A DNA stretch of 64,000 bases from Candidula unifasciata (Eukaryota > Mollusca > Gastropoda > Stylommatophora > Geomitridae). The stretch is taken from assembly GCA_905116865.2 (NCBI GenBank), contig CAJHNH020008448.1, forward strand, positions 22,501-86,500, in the 5' to 3' direction. Every line of letters starts with the position of its first letter. Position 1 is the first letter of the stretch. The position numbers were made by a program, and so were the translations under genes. The notes under the pieces are model-generated. The model saw nothing but the letters and a program-made list of their open reading frames with translations, had not been told where the DNA came from and ran no database searches. This document shows positions 45,790 through 58,081 of this stretch, piece by piece.

Positions 45790-46830
45790 TTATCTGAATA
45801 GTCGAGATTAGTCATTTTCAAAAACTTTCAAGCTGATAGAAGAAAGAAGAAATTCAAAACAAGCAGGAACAGAAACATAGCCATACATATAGGAACTACA
45901 CAAAAGAAATCAGAAGAGCTTTCAGAGGAGATACAAATCAGTTTATTATGAATATCTGTAATAGAATAGAATAACTACAGATGCAAGGAAGAGACAGAGA
46001 CATGTTTAAAGAAATTAAAACATTAAAAGGTGAATTCAGGCCATCATTTCCTGTAATAAATGATAAAAAAGGTAACACATTAACCGAACCCAAAGACATA
46101 TTAGGAAGATGGAAAGAATACTGTAGAGAAATGTATGAGGATGTGACAAGTAGTTCAGAAACAACTTATGAAAGGGACGAAAAAGAACCAGAGCCTTTAC
46201 TGGATGAGATATGATCAGCAAAATACAGTCTAAAGAAAGGAAAGGAAAGTTACCAGGTTGCAATGAAATACCAGCAGAATTCATTCAGACAGGAGAAGAA
46301 GCCAGCATCTAAATCTACCATGCACTGTGCATAAAGATCTGGAACTGTAGAGTATGGGGTTTCCAGTGCATTTAATCGAAAATCTTTATCATGAACAACA
46401 AGCAGGCATCAAAGCAGCTGGTGAAACATCAGATTGGTTCTAGCTGCAGAAGGGAGTGAGGCAGGGGTACATTCTCTCACCATACCTTTTCAATATATAT
46501 GCAGAAAACATAATGAGAAATGTCAAAAATGACCAGACTTGTGACAGTTAAGAACCGTTCATAATTGTTGGCAACCTTATTCCAGAACTTTGCTACGCAG
46601 ATGATACAGTCCTCCTTTCAAACAGTGTGAAGGGAATAGAAAATTTCATCACATTAGTCCAAATGCACAGTAAAGATCAAAACCTGTTCTTGAAATTAAA
46701 GAAAACTAAAATAATGTCCACAGACAAAACTAGCTGTTACCCAAAAATTACAATAATTGATGAAGAAATTGAAAATTTGAATATCTAGGCTCTATAATCT
46801 TAGTAAATGCTGCATAAGATCGAAGGCAGG
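45790..46830 (+). pseudogene. LINE reverse transcriptase with Y-A-D-D block
   Basis: Blocks in order: G-R-W-K-E-Y-C-R-E-M-Y near 46110, then L-I-E-N-L-Y-H-E-Q-Q-A-G-I near 46380, K-G-V-R-Q-G-Y-I-L-S-P-Y-L-F-N near 46455, and L-C-Y-A-D-D-T-V-L-L at about 46590. That is the RT palm with an intact Y-A-D-D. The middle of the palm is deleted and stops are frequent. Confidence 0.7.
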
Positions 46831-48660
46831 ATTGTCAAAAACTTTGATAGTGAACTCTGGTGTGTGTCAAGGCTGTGTATTTCTTTTTATAACATACATG
46901 GATACTATATGTAAGAATATGTTCCAGAGAGAAAATGAGAGAATTAAGGCAACCATAAGTAACCAGATGACTCAAAAAAAAAAAAAAAAACGAGAAGCTA
47001 CAGAGGGAAGCCATGAAAGATAAATATAGCAAGAAGCAGAACTCTAATAAGGAGATACACAAGATCCACAAATAACCCCAGCTTGTCAAACCTGTTAACA
47101 GAGAGAGGATAGACAATATAATGTTGACAATGTTGTTGGAGCTATTGAAACATGAATAGTTATTCAGCTCTACATAAAGACTGGGGTTCAGTAAAATATG
47201 TTGTGGTAGGCAGAACCAGAGGGGGAAATTTATTGTAGCAGACACATCATGGAATACCGCTGTTTTGTCATTCATGTGAAATTATCAGTGACTGAAATAG
47301 AACAATGGCTATTAGGTCATTCAGCAGTCAGTCCACCATGCAGGAAACTTCCCTGAACATTTCACACAGTTTCAAATCCAGTCAGATCAGAGTATGAGGG
47401 CTCCTGGAACATAAATGACCTGTATTCAGATTCAAGATTATCCCTCATCACCTTGGGAAGATGACATCAGTCGAGATGATGGAATGTCTCCATGAACTAA
47501 CCCAGGTTCGGAATTGAACCAGACCTTGTCGACTTCATATAAGAACCAGATGGATTGTGCTGTGTGCACTGACCATGAATTCAGTTCCTATATTTCTCAG
47601 TGGATGGAACCTTGACTGTTTCAGGATTCAAAGAATCTTGAGGAGTGACCACTGAGATATGCCACCACACTGCAACCAAAGACAGATTTTGGAGAATCTC
47701 ATAACCAGAGCTTCCTATCAAATGAGATTCCATAGACAGTCGAGCCAGAAGATTCATATTTTTCGTTTTCTTTCATATGTTGAATTAAAAGAATTTGTGT
47801 GTGTGTTGCACACTTTTCCACTCCCATACACGTACAAAACACATGTTGAGTAAAGAGTTTATCAACAACTGTGTATGAGATTCTCACACATCCATTATGT
47901 TTGACTTTGACAATATTGTTTTAAATGCGCTTGGAATGTAAGAGAGTTAGCTTGACATAGTTGGTAGGATGATAATTTAACAAAATATAAATTGAGGCAA
48001 GAAAAGGCATTTGATAATGGTATGAAAAAAATAGAGACAATAAAAGAAAAAAAAAAGGGTGACCTATAGTAACTTACTGATGATTGAAAAACTGGTTGTA
48101 ACCAAAAATAAAAGAGTGCATGCTTATACCTGAGAGCTTAAGGTGCAAGGACCCTCTATTGAAAGAAGAGAAGAAGAAGAGATAATCATTGTCTTGAACA
48201 TAAAGTTATTTTTTTGAAAATAAAGAAATATGATATAGCTATCTGTGATTGTGAGAACGAGCGAGGAGAATTTTTCTGGACAAGCATTGGGATGCCAATT
48301 TTACAGTGACATTTCCTCCTAATGATTGAACAGAAAGCTTTAAAACTGACAAAAAGCAGTAATGTAAGCAAATCAGTGTTGTCGAACATGTGCTGAGATG
48401 CACAATTCCAGATTAAACATTATTTTTGTATAAAATAATTAAAGTAGACTTACAGAATTATAAAATTAGAAATGAAAACCAGATGGTAAATAGCATCTGG
48501 AAATATGTTGTTATGACATCCTTATGAATGAACAGACCACTCTTGAGGAAGAATGTCGAATAACTGGGGAAATAAATGGTGTCTGAACAAACTGGGTTGC
48601 ACTGCACCTCAACAGAGGGTCAGATTCCATATGAAAGAGTCATATGCAGGCAATGTTTAT
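46831..48660. other. Possible second LINE piece, then no recognisable gene
   Basis: At 46845-46910 the text V-N-S-G-V-C-Q-G-C-V reads like the RT G-V-x-Q-G-C block of a different LINE. The rest up to 48660 shows no motif. Confidence 0.35.
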
Positions 48661-48663
48661 GTA

Positions 48664-48868
48664 TTGGTTAGTTGCGTATCCTTTACAGGACGTTGCAGAA
48701 CTAACCCCAACAGCCCCTGGCTGTTGCGTGGTTTTTCTAGGCAAATTTATGTCCAGTAGTTTGCCATTTCTTTCTGGACGGTCAGCTTTCTTGATACCAC
48801 TGTCGAAACCAAGGCAAGGTGCATGGCCCGCAGCTGGGATCGAACCTGGCATCCCAGCATTAGGAAGC
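48664..48868 (-). repeat. tRNA-derived SINE family S1, head-truncated
   Basis: Very close to 27117-27352 from TTAGTTGCGTATCC to GGGATCGAACC (B box kept), but the A-box head is missing. Confidence 0.75.
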
Positions 48869-51849
48869 CTTCATTTATGTATTAGGAAAGGAAATTAATA
48901 GAGAATCCATATTAACTTTGGAATTCCATTAACTTCAAGAGCAAGGGAAATGCAGCAAGCTTTTATTGGAATAAATGGATAAGGTGTATCAGAAGAAGCA
49001 ACTGTGAGTGTTTGTAGAAGGAGATGAAATAGTTGTAGGACAAACATCAAGATGCAACTCTGTCAGATCCTATGTTATTATTTATAAATGAAATCCTAGA
49101 CTTCGTAAGGGTGGATTGCAACAGATTTGACATCTCAGTGTGTGAAAAGATTATCTGGTGGCTATGGGACAGAACAAGGAAATACATAGAGCCATGAATG
49201 TCAACTCAGGAAAGCCACAGTTATAAAATGGAAATCAGTAAGCTAAGCCTGAGAGAGAGGAAAAAGTGGAGGAGGGTTATTTGTTGACATAAAACTGCAT
49301 TTGCATTGGTTCCCCTCCTCCCTAAATAAGATCACCTTGCTACATACTGAGGACTGCTTTTGATTGAATGGACCATGCCATATGCACAGGACCAAGTTAA
49401 AATGGTGAGTATGATGAGTGACTGCCAGTAGATGATTTCAGAACAGTCTAGACAGTGACGTCACATACCAGTAAATCGTGTGTGGAAGTCTGCTACTAGA
49501 CTGGGGGTATGGAGGTAAATTCTACACTCATCTTGACAGTAACGTCACATGTCAAACAACAGGTAGAAGCTTCATTGGCCAAAGTTGTGATGGTCTGAAA
49601 GATGAGGAAACATTGATATGTGGTAGACTATCAGGAGGATCATGTCGTGAGACTCCGCTCCAAGTGGACAATGATACTTTGAACTACGTACCACCACTTT
49701 TGACCCTATGTGTTTTCCTCTTGGTTATGTCAAGAGTGACGTCATTTTCACCAGAGATGACACAGAGGGATATCCCTATGTATACAAGGGTGCTGTTTGG
49801 TAAATTTCTAGTCTCATTAGTTTGCAATTTCCTGGCCCGTTCGCTTTCGCTTATGGAATTTGCTACTAGCAAATTCAGCAATATTGCTGCAAAAACCTAG
49901 CCACCAACGGAATCCCAGCTGGTAGATGGGATTGCCCGCACCGACTTCTAGTCACTAGCAGGAGACAGAGCATGATGCTTTGGAGGATAACATTGATCTG
50001 TCTTTCCAGCCGCCCAAAAACCCTAGCATAGTATAGTAACATCTACATCTAGGTGAGCACAATCATGATTACATATACTGTGATTTCTTTTTCACAGCCG
50101 TATTTAACGTATGATATTAGAATCCTAAAAGACAGAGGAAAGATCTTGAAGCATTCATTTCTGCTGCTGACACATGGGACTAGAACCCGATCTTTGAGAT
50201 ATGATTCCTATCTTTCTGTATCTTGGGCACTATTCCTCTATACTGTATCTAGGACTTTTAGGAGATTATCCATCTTCTATTGCTGGTATATATACTATCT
50301 ATGGGTGTTTATCATGGTTTGTGTACTATCTGGTAACATTTCATGGGAGGCGGTTTTTTCTCATATTCATACTTCTATAATTCATGATGTTTACTTGTGT
50401 TTTAGTAAAGCTGGTTTTTGTAATAAGGATAGATACTCACGTGATTATCTTACTTAAACACAGCCTTAATAAATGCTGTGATGTTGATAACACTGGGAAA
50501 CTTTTTTTTTTTTTCAGCACCACAAAAACTGGTTACAAACCTGTAATTAATCACACAATGGAATATCTGGAAGACAAGAAAGGCTGCCAATATTTATAGA
50601 GATAATTATACAGCATTCTGTTAGACTTTGTGCTGCATTTATAAGTATATACTGTTATCCTATTTTAAGAAAACATGTAGTACTACCCTATCATCATGAA
50701 GGACAGAAGATTGAAGACCATTTATTTGGACTGAATGATAGTCAGAAGTGGAAGCTATGTAAATGACAAGGTTATGAGACCATTATCCCACTTCTGACAA
50801 ATGAAGAGAGAGAGAAGAGTTGAGAATATATATATTTTATTCTGCAGAGAATTAGGGAATACATTTTGATTGTTTCCATCCCTAACTGCTGAAAAGCCAA
50901 GGACAGATTCCTGGTTCCTTGTGGCAGGACAAATTCCCAGAAACACTGCCAGGCTGGTTTAGGTGAGGACTGAGGTGTCCCGAAGAAGGTCTTGGCGTCT
51001 CTTGCAGTTGCAACATTAAACAGCAATTTTGGATGAAGATCCTCTGAGAAACCCCAGGGGGAAAATGTTGTTGTCCCAACAAATTCTCATTAACTTTCTC
51101 ACGATGACATTTCATGTGACTATCATTTTCGTTCCTTCATATCTATTTAGTTTGAGGATTGTAATTCAAAAGTACTAAATAACAGATATTAAAAATATTT
51201 TGATAAACATATCTATGATTGACTGACATTCACAGTTGAAGTTTAATGTATTTTTAGATGTATGTATGGTGTCAGGTTAGTGCAGTCAACCAATATACCT
51301 ATTCTAGATGGGGGCTTAATTTAATGACCAGAAAGGGAAATTGTCAGGAGGGGTAACCTGCTCTGTCTAAGTGTTCTCTAGGCATCTAAATTCCCTTTTC
51401 CCATTTCTGGGGATAATCAGTCAGCTAACTTCCTTTAACGAGCCAGCTCGAGTCTATATCTGAGTATCCAGAGACACTGTCTGCTCTTTGCATCAAAAGA
51501 CAGAAGTCTGCGGGGTCCTGTGCATATGGCAAAGTCCATCTAATCAAAAACATCCCTCAGTATGTCTTGGTTTCTCATTTTTATCAGGAGTGTGGATTTC
51601 AACCCAGACCCCACCATAGGGAGTGAAATAAAAACATGTTCCATGACAGATCCCTGGGCCAACACTAAAGCATGACCATTTGTGTGCCTGTATATAGAAT
51701 ATTGTTGTTTGCAGTTATAAGACTGCCAGTAAATAGTGTGTAATTGTACTTATGAATTGATCACAGAGTGTGATGCAGTGAAACTTATAGCCAAAGGTTT
51801 GGGTATAGAATTATCATGTTGTTAATTTTGAATATGTCCATTATTTGTA
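48869..51849. other. Large intron part without a recognised gene
   Basis: Several mid-size frames (for example 49478-49900 and 50053-50457) show no family motif. A poor S1-like echo may lie at 49795-49970. Nothing else can be defended. Confidence 0.45.
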
Positions 51850-52075
51850 GCTTGCTATTTACCTAGGTTGTGTTATAAATTAACTATAAAGTGTTGACTG
51901 AATTGTGACCTCTGGAGTTCGAATCAATTTATTGTTGAATGTAGATGACATTGCTTTTTTTGGATGCAAAGGACATCTGCCCATTAAGTAGTGGAAGATA
52001 CAACTATCCCGTAAACTGCGGATGGATGCCAGGAGCTAGGAGAAGGTGGCTTTGCAACATAGCAATAATTTGTGT
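51850..52075 (+). repeat. Repeat family S4, copy 2
   Basis: Colinear with 44755-45010, same strand, about 7 kb apart in the same intron. Confidence 0.6.
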
Positions 52076-52469
52076 ACACAGTTATATGTGCCATTAAGTC
52101 AAGAAAAATGTGCAACCTTATCTTACCTTGTATCCCTCTAATGCCATGTATCTATCTATATGTGGAGAATTTTTTCCATGGATCAAGTTTTACATTCTTT
52201 GATATTACAGTGAACATCTTTCAGTACAATCAGACCAAGATAATGTGAGTTTATATTTGTTTTTTTTTCTGTGATCTATTGCCAATAATTTTGTGTTCTG
52301 GGAATGTATTGTCATACAGTATGTATATTTTCTAATAATTTATGTGCTGATTGTTCTTTGTCTGTCTAGTTTAACTTCATTATCTTTTGTTGGTACTGGC
52401 TAATTTGTTCTCAATTTTCTTTAACTCCCAATAAGCATCTTTGTTGTGTGTCAATTCTTTATTTACTCG

Positions 52470-52643
52470 CCAGAATGGCAGACTTGGGAATTAAGATCGG
52501 CACAGCAAAAAACGAGACGCACACCAGCTACGCCAGAAGACTTGTTAATCAACATAGACTGGTACTATTAGCCATCGGACGTTGGGACTGAGGGGAGGAT
52601 CTGAGCACCTATGGACATGTCCGGAGTGCAATGAGGATAACTC

Positions 52644-52682
<39 letters not shown>

Positions 52683-52685
52683 AAT
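52470..52685 (+). pseudogene. I-clade-like LINE 3' end with (CTAA)n tail
   Basis: Encodes A-R-R-L-V-N-Q-H-R followed by G-R-W-D, comparable to the tail at 11380-11460, and ends in ACTAACTAACTAACTAACTA (about ten units, 52640-52682). Short tandem tails are typical at 3' ends of I-type LINEs. Confidence 0.55.
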
Positions 52686-53753
52686 TCTTTATTTAATTAA
52701 GTAGATTTAGTTTGCTGAATATGTGAAGATGTGTCTAAAGTTTTCGAGTGGAGCTACGCATGAGTAAACTCAGTAATGAAATTTTTTTTTTTTTAAAGAA
52801 GATATGAAATAATATATGGTGTGAGAGTCATAGGAGTCTAGAGAAGTTCAAAGATTTAAATACAAACTGAGAAAGTAATTTGCATCAAGCCTTGGTCACA
52901 TGATTTAACCTTGCCGGGTCTGAAGTTAGTTCAGTTTTTTGGAATAATTCTTACTGAGCTCCATATTTAAGTTCCTTGTGCTGAACCATGTTGTGGTCAA
53001 TAGCCCTCTTGGCAGCACATTTGTTAAGTTTGCCAAAGTACGGACATGTTGACATTGAGAGATGCTAATGTTTTAGTCTCCTGTTGTAGTGCTTAGATGG
53101 ACAAGTACTCGGTCTTCTGACAGCTAGATCAAATTATGTATTTTTTTGCTTGCCTGCACTACAGGGCTGTTGTGTGAACTCGCAGGTATTTGTTCTAGCG
53201 GTGTCATTTCATTGCTTCCACAGCAGAGCCAGTCGTCTTACACAGCTAATACCCAGATGCACAAATCTGTTGCTATTTCCGGCTGCCATACTGTTTGTAA
53301 TCTATGGTGATTACAGTATGAAGATGTATGTGTAGTGTATCCACATTTTGAGTGCTGATGTGTGGAACGGAGGCATGTTTGGGACGGTCCTTGGAGGAGC
53401 TTGTGCCATGTGAGTTGTGTGTGAAAGAACTTAAACTGCATTATTCTGGATTACTTTGTTAACTGTTGATGTTGACTTCTGCTGTGTTGCCCCATAGTGG
53501 CACCCCTGAGATGCCTTCTGGACCTTCTCAGCCTAGAGTGTACCCCTGCTGCTGCATCAGTCCTTCAAATGCATGTGCCATCATTGCTTCTGAGTGTGCA
53601 TTAAAAAAATCCCTGGTGATAGCAAACATCACTAATATACTCCTCTTTTCATTGATGCTGGTCCTTTGTTTCTTTTTGATTCTTGTTTAATGTACCCACT
53701 GTAAACAGATCAAGATTAGTTTTGACTCGTATTTCTTCCGATTTTGAAAGTGT
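52686..53753. other. Intron; no gene recognised
   Basis: Frames at 53150-53335 and 53466-53690 have no motif. Confidence 0.5.
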
Positions 53754-54347
53754 GCTGCAGGATGCTGAGTTAAGCTGCAGGATGCTGAGTTAAGCTGCAG
53801 GATGCTGAGTTAAGCTGCAGGATGCAGAGTTAAGCTGCAGGATGCTGAGTTAAGCTGCAGGATGCTAAGTTAAGCTGCAGGATGCAGAGTTAAGCTGCAG
53901 GATGCAGAGTTAAGCTGCAGGATGCTGAGTTAAGCTGCAGGATGCAGAGTTAAGCTGCAGGATGCTGAGTTAAGCTGCAGGATGCTGAGTTAAGCTGCAG
54001 GATGCAGAGTTAAGCTGCAGGATGCAGAGTTAAGCTGCAGGATGCAGAGTTAAGCTGCAGGATGCTGAGTTAAGCTGCAGGATGCAGAGTTAAGCTGCAG
54101 GATGCAGAGTTAAGCTGCAGGATGCAGAGTTAAGCTGCAGGATGCAGAGTTAAGCTGCAGGATGCAGAGTTAAGCTGCAGGATGCTGAGTTAAGCTGCAG
54201 GATGCTGAGTTAAGCTGCAGGATGCTGAGTTAAGCTGCAGGATGCTGAGTTAAGCTGCAGGATGCTGAGTTAAGCTGCAGGATGCTGAGTTAAGCTGCAG
54301 GATGCTGAGTTAAGCTGCAGGATGCTGAGTTAAGCTGCAGGATGCAG
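53754..54347. repeat. 20-bp minisatellite, about 30 copies
   Basis: Unit GCTGCAGGATGCTGAGTTAA repeated almost perfectly with the only common variation at GCTGAG/GCAGAG and one GCTAAG. Units have no spacers, and 20 is not a multiple of three, so neither CRISPR nor coding. Confidence 0.95.
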
Positions 54348-54822
54348 ATAAAGTCCTGTGAAAGTTATTAAAATTAAAATACACTTTCTAACTTCTAAAC
54401 ATAATGTCTTTTGTTAGCCTGTTAGAAAATTACTGATTCATATTTTAGTACAAGCTCCATAAATATTTGAATTCATCATCAGCACATTGGTCTAATTACA
54501 TAGATCTGCAAAAAAAGCTAGAAAAAAAAAAGTGAAGCGAAAGAAATAAAGGATGGACATGCCATAATTTATGTGAGATAGTCAAGTATAGCAAATGAAT
54601 CCATAAGTTAGCTAAACTGAGTATTTTGTTCAAACTTCTCTTCTAAAGCCAGACATTAAATCAATTGTATACAGACATAAAGCACAGCAGGATTAACAAT
54701 TATGATGTTTTTTTCTGAGAGAGACCATATAAACAATGAAGCAGTCTCTTTACAGTTAGTTGTTTCTGTCTGCAAGTTAATTTATCAAACAATGCAGCAC
54801 AATGAGCCATATTTATAATCAC
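54348..54822. other. Intron; nothing seen
   Basis: AT-rich sequence between minisatellite and exon. Confidence 0.6.
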
Positions 54823-54984
54823 CTTGTATCTTTTTAAGTTTGACTTCTTCTCAGAAAGACTAACTTTAAAGTCAGGAAATACTTTGATGTCCTGCTCCGC
54901 TTGTGACATCCATCGTGTCAGCTCTTGGTATAAACTGTCAAAGTCCTGCCATTGAGTAAACACTTTCTCTAAACTCTTGTTTAC
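54823..54984 (-). CDS. Nesprin-like spectrin exon 4 (54 codons)
   Basis: Acceptor TTTATCAG before V-N-K-S-L-E; donor AAG|GTGATT. Second half of a split 109-codon element: Trp at 12 and 25 become 67 and 80 after joining to the exon at 55741, equal to exon 31884. Confidence 0.9.
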
Positions 54985-55429
54985 CTGATAAATATAAATT
55001 AATGGGTGCATATATTAGACTAAAATAGTCCAAGACAACAGTTACAAATTTGTCTGCAGTTAAATTATACAGAACTGCCTCATATGCTTTTCAACTGAAA
55101 TCTCATATTTTAAGGAGCTACACTTTTTTAATGATAAAAACTATGTTCTATTAGCACATCTAGCAATGAAAAGAATGCTGGCAGTAGACATCTACATTCT
55201 TTTAACTTTTTTTTTTACTTCACACAATCTGTTTTTATTATTGACATTAGCATCATAACTGCCTTTCCTTACTTCATTCATTCATTATCTATTTGTACCA
55301 TTATGTGTGTGTGTTGTCCATCAAGATGATGATGACCACTCTTGTTCATCAAGTAAGGGTATGAAGATGACTGATGAGGCTGAGTGACTTGCATGGTGAA
55401 TTGGATTAAAGTGAGGAAGAGTTGCGCTG

Positions 55430-55670
55430 TACCATTGTATGTGACATAAGACACAGATTCTATTATTCCTCTATGCCATTGTGTTCTGTGCAATCAGTTC
55501 AGTATTGTAGATGGAATCGAGTCCAGCATCTCTGGTCTCTCTCATCAATGTACATCTTAGGGTTCCCTTTGGGTGTCCTCACCTCCTTAATCCCTTTATT
55601 TCCTATTTTAATGCCTCTTTGGAAATTCTCTGCTAGTTTTTTCTCGGTGTATCCAATTTAGCTTCTCTGT
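55430..55670 (-). pseudogene. LINE C-terminal fragment
   Basis: Minus strand reads I-G-N-K-G-I-K-E-V-R-T-P-K-G-T-L-R then D-A-G-L-D-S-I-Y-N-T-E, a LINE ORF2 tail. A related copy is at 56360-56710. Confidence 0.55.
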
Positions 55671-55740
55671 CTTATAACTTCTAACGTCATTATTCAAATT
55701 AACTAATCTCAAATCCCTCAAAAATAATAAAAGAAACTAC

Positions 55741-55905
55741 CTGAGATACTTGAGTGCAAATTTTCTCATAATCAGCTTTCGCTTTGTCTACTTCACTTCT
55801 GAGAGAGTGGATCCCTCTGTCATTAGTTCTGAGTACAGTCTTCTCACAGCTATCTATAACTGTGTGTAGAATGGCATTACCTTGGTCCAGTGCATTCTTT
55901 ATCTT
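55741..55905 (-). CDS. Nesprin-like spectrin exon 3 (55 codons)
   Basis: Acceptor CATCACAG before K-I-K-N-A-L; donor CAG|GTAGTT. First half of the split third element, with A-L-D-Q-G-N-A-I-L at 5-13 and Tyr46 where exon 31884 has Trp46. Confidence 0.87.
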
Positions 55906-56140
55906 CTGTGATGTAGAACGTGTAATATATCAGACATCATATTTGTTGTATCAACTAAACAATGTCTCATGATATATTAAAATATTTGAGGATACACCAT
56001 ATAAAACTGCTATTGTTGTATGAACCTACTGTGAAAAACACCCATCAACCATGAAGACACAAATATAAATCTTGGACCACACATAAATGAGACAGTTATG
56101 ATGTCACAAAGGCTCCCAACCCTTAACAGGTCTTAAAGGT

Positions 56141-56340
56141 TAGTTGCGTATCCTTAGCAGGACATTGCATTATTTTTACTATTATGGTTTTTCTCAACAG
56201 ATTTTCCTTCCAATATTTTACCACTGCTTCTGAGCAGTAAGCTCTCAGTACCACTGTCAAAATTAACGCTAGACAAACAGTCCGTAGCTGTGATCAAATC
56301 TGGCACCCGGCATTATGAAGCGCGTTCACCACGCCTACAC
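56141..56340 (-). repeat. tRNA-derived SINE family S1, diverged copy
   Basis: Begins TTAGTTGCGTATCCTTAGCA and ends with a decayed GCTGTGATCAAATC B-box region. Insertions and deletions in the middle. Confidence 0.55.
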
Positions 56341-56359
56341 CTTAAGACTGTAAAAATTC

Positions 56360-56710
56360 CTGAGAAAAAAATCACCACATCCACTCCAGCACCTTTGGCC
56401 TCTCTCATCAACATTCATTTAAGGGTTTCTTTTGGGCATCCTCACCTCCTTAATGCCTTTATTTCCCATTTTAGAGCCTGTTTGGTGATTCTCTGATCAT
56501 TTATTCTCAGGATGTGCCCAATATAGTGCCATCTTCTCTGTCTTACTCTGTTGATATGAGTGGTTGCCGAGATGTTTCTCGCATTTCTTCATTCCTTTTT
56601 ATTTCAGCAAGTTTTATATTTAGCATTTTCCTCAAGCTTTTGTTTTCAAATGCATTTAACTTTCATTCTATGTCTTTAATGGCTCTCCAACATTTACTGG
56701 CATATTTTAA
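56360..56710 (-). pseudogene. LINE C-terminal fragment, paralogue of 55430-55670
   Basis: Shares GGCCTCTCTCATCAACAT-, CATCCTCACCTCCTTAATGC- and ATTTCCCATTTTA-type blocks with 55430-55670 and extends further upstream on the minus strand. Confidence 0.55.
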
Positions 56711-57539
56711 AGATGAAATAATATAAGAAATGAAAATATGTACCCCTAAAATAAACACTGACAACCATGTTCACATATTTTGCGAACATCTGACATTTAA
56801 CGTGATCATAACTTTGAATGCTCGTTGCCATGTTAAAATTGCTACAAATGTAGCTGAAGCCGTTAGTTCATTAATTTCTCTATTTTTCTTTAAGGGGAAC
56901 AATTCGGTAGTGCTTAAACTAAATTTTCCAAAATTTTTTGTTTAGTCAGCTCAGATGCTGATGATGCATTAGGCAGATGTTTTTATAATGGTGGCTGATC
57001 GTTAGGACCTTCATAGTGGAACAGTATGTGGAATATTTCTGATGCTATGGGATATTGTCTTGAAGATATTACTGAACAGTTTGATGACAGTGACTGATAA
57101 TTCTTACGAACTGATATCAAAAACATCACTGAAACTGGAAGATGACATTTCGCTTACAGCAGTGGCGTGGCAGTTGGAGGTAGGTGTGTTATGTTACAAT
57201 ATTTCATGTATACTGTTTTATGCATGTGTTTCAGGTGCGAATTGTTAGATGCACCTGTTAGTGTAGATTGTGTGCACTGTGTGGATTAGTGTTTAGTGAA
57301 AATTGTTTCACAATGCAATCCTTGACATTTACCAAAATGCCTTTTCCACGATACATGTTTTGGAAAAAGATAGTTTCTGTGGCTTTTTGATTCTAACATT
57401 TCAGTCATACTGTATCAGAAGCTGTAGGTGCAAAATGACAAACAGTCTCTGAATTCGCAGAATTTGATTTCCCAGTTAGGTACAGCTCTCTTACCCAAGA
57501 CTGTATCAGGGGGGAAAAAATGTGTTATTTTGGTGTAAG

Positions 57540-58081
57540 ATAAAGATTTTTCAGTTGCCTTTATTGCACCAATGAACAGTCATATGATGATGTTTTACAA
57601 CAAGATTAAACATTGTTTTAAGTTCTTGAACATTCTTCTACATTCAATTTGGTGGAAAAAGGGAAAAAAAATATGAGTTTGTGTTATGGTATTTTTGTTA
57701 GTCTATATTGGTGTCAGAAAAAAAAAGGATGTTTTGGTTGGTATTTTTTGTTTGTTGTTATTGCACCAATCTACAGCTAAATGAAGATGATGATGTACTT
57801 CAAGATTACATGAATTTTTATTCTTGGAGATTGTTCTCCATTTAATTTGGTGCAAAAATGCAAAATATGAGTTTACATTAAATAATTGTGAAGATATGGA
57901 TTTTTTGTTAATCTGTACTGGTGTCAGAAAAAAAAATGTTTTTTCAGTTGCCTTTTTTGCACCAATCTACAGCCATATGATGATGCTGTCAAACAAGATT
58001 ACACAGTTTTTGTTGTTGAAATTTGTTCTCCATTATAAGTTTGGTGCAAAAATACAAAATATCAAAAGTTTATGTTAAATA
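57540..58081 (+). repeat. Tandem array with about 196-bp unit
   Basis: TTGCACCAAT anchors occur at 57564, 57761 and 57957, each followed by ATGATGATG, AAGATTA, GTTCTCCAT, TTTGGTGCAAAAA and a GTGTCAGAAAAAAA segment. The third unit is interrupted by the Tigger element, and the next expected text, GTTGTGAAATAATAG, resumes at 60145. Confidence 0.7.

Noticed and set aside
46835..47275. 146-codon hydrophobic minus-strand frame that could be a membrane protein
   Set aside because: It is the complement of an A-rich LINE-derived stretch, with Phe runs coming from poly-A; no start context or homologue.
49478..50457. Two frames of about 140 codons as nested genes
   Set aside because: No motifs, no splice or promoter signals, and composition like the surrounding intron.
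53754..54347. CRISPR-like regular repeat array
   Set aside because: The 20-bp units abut directly with no unique spacers, and the host is an animal genome. It is a minisatellite.
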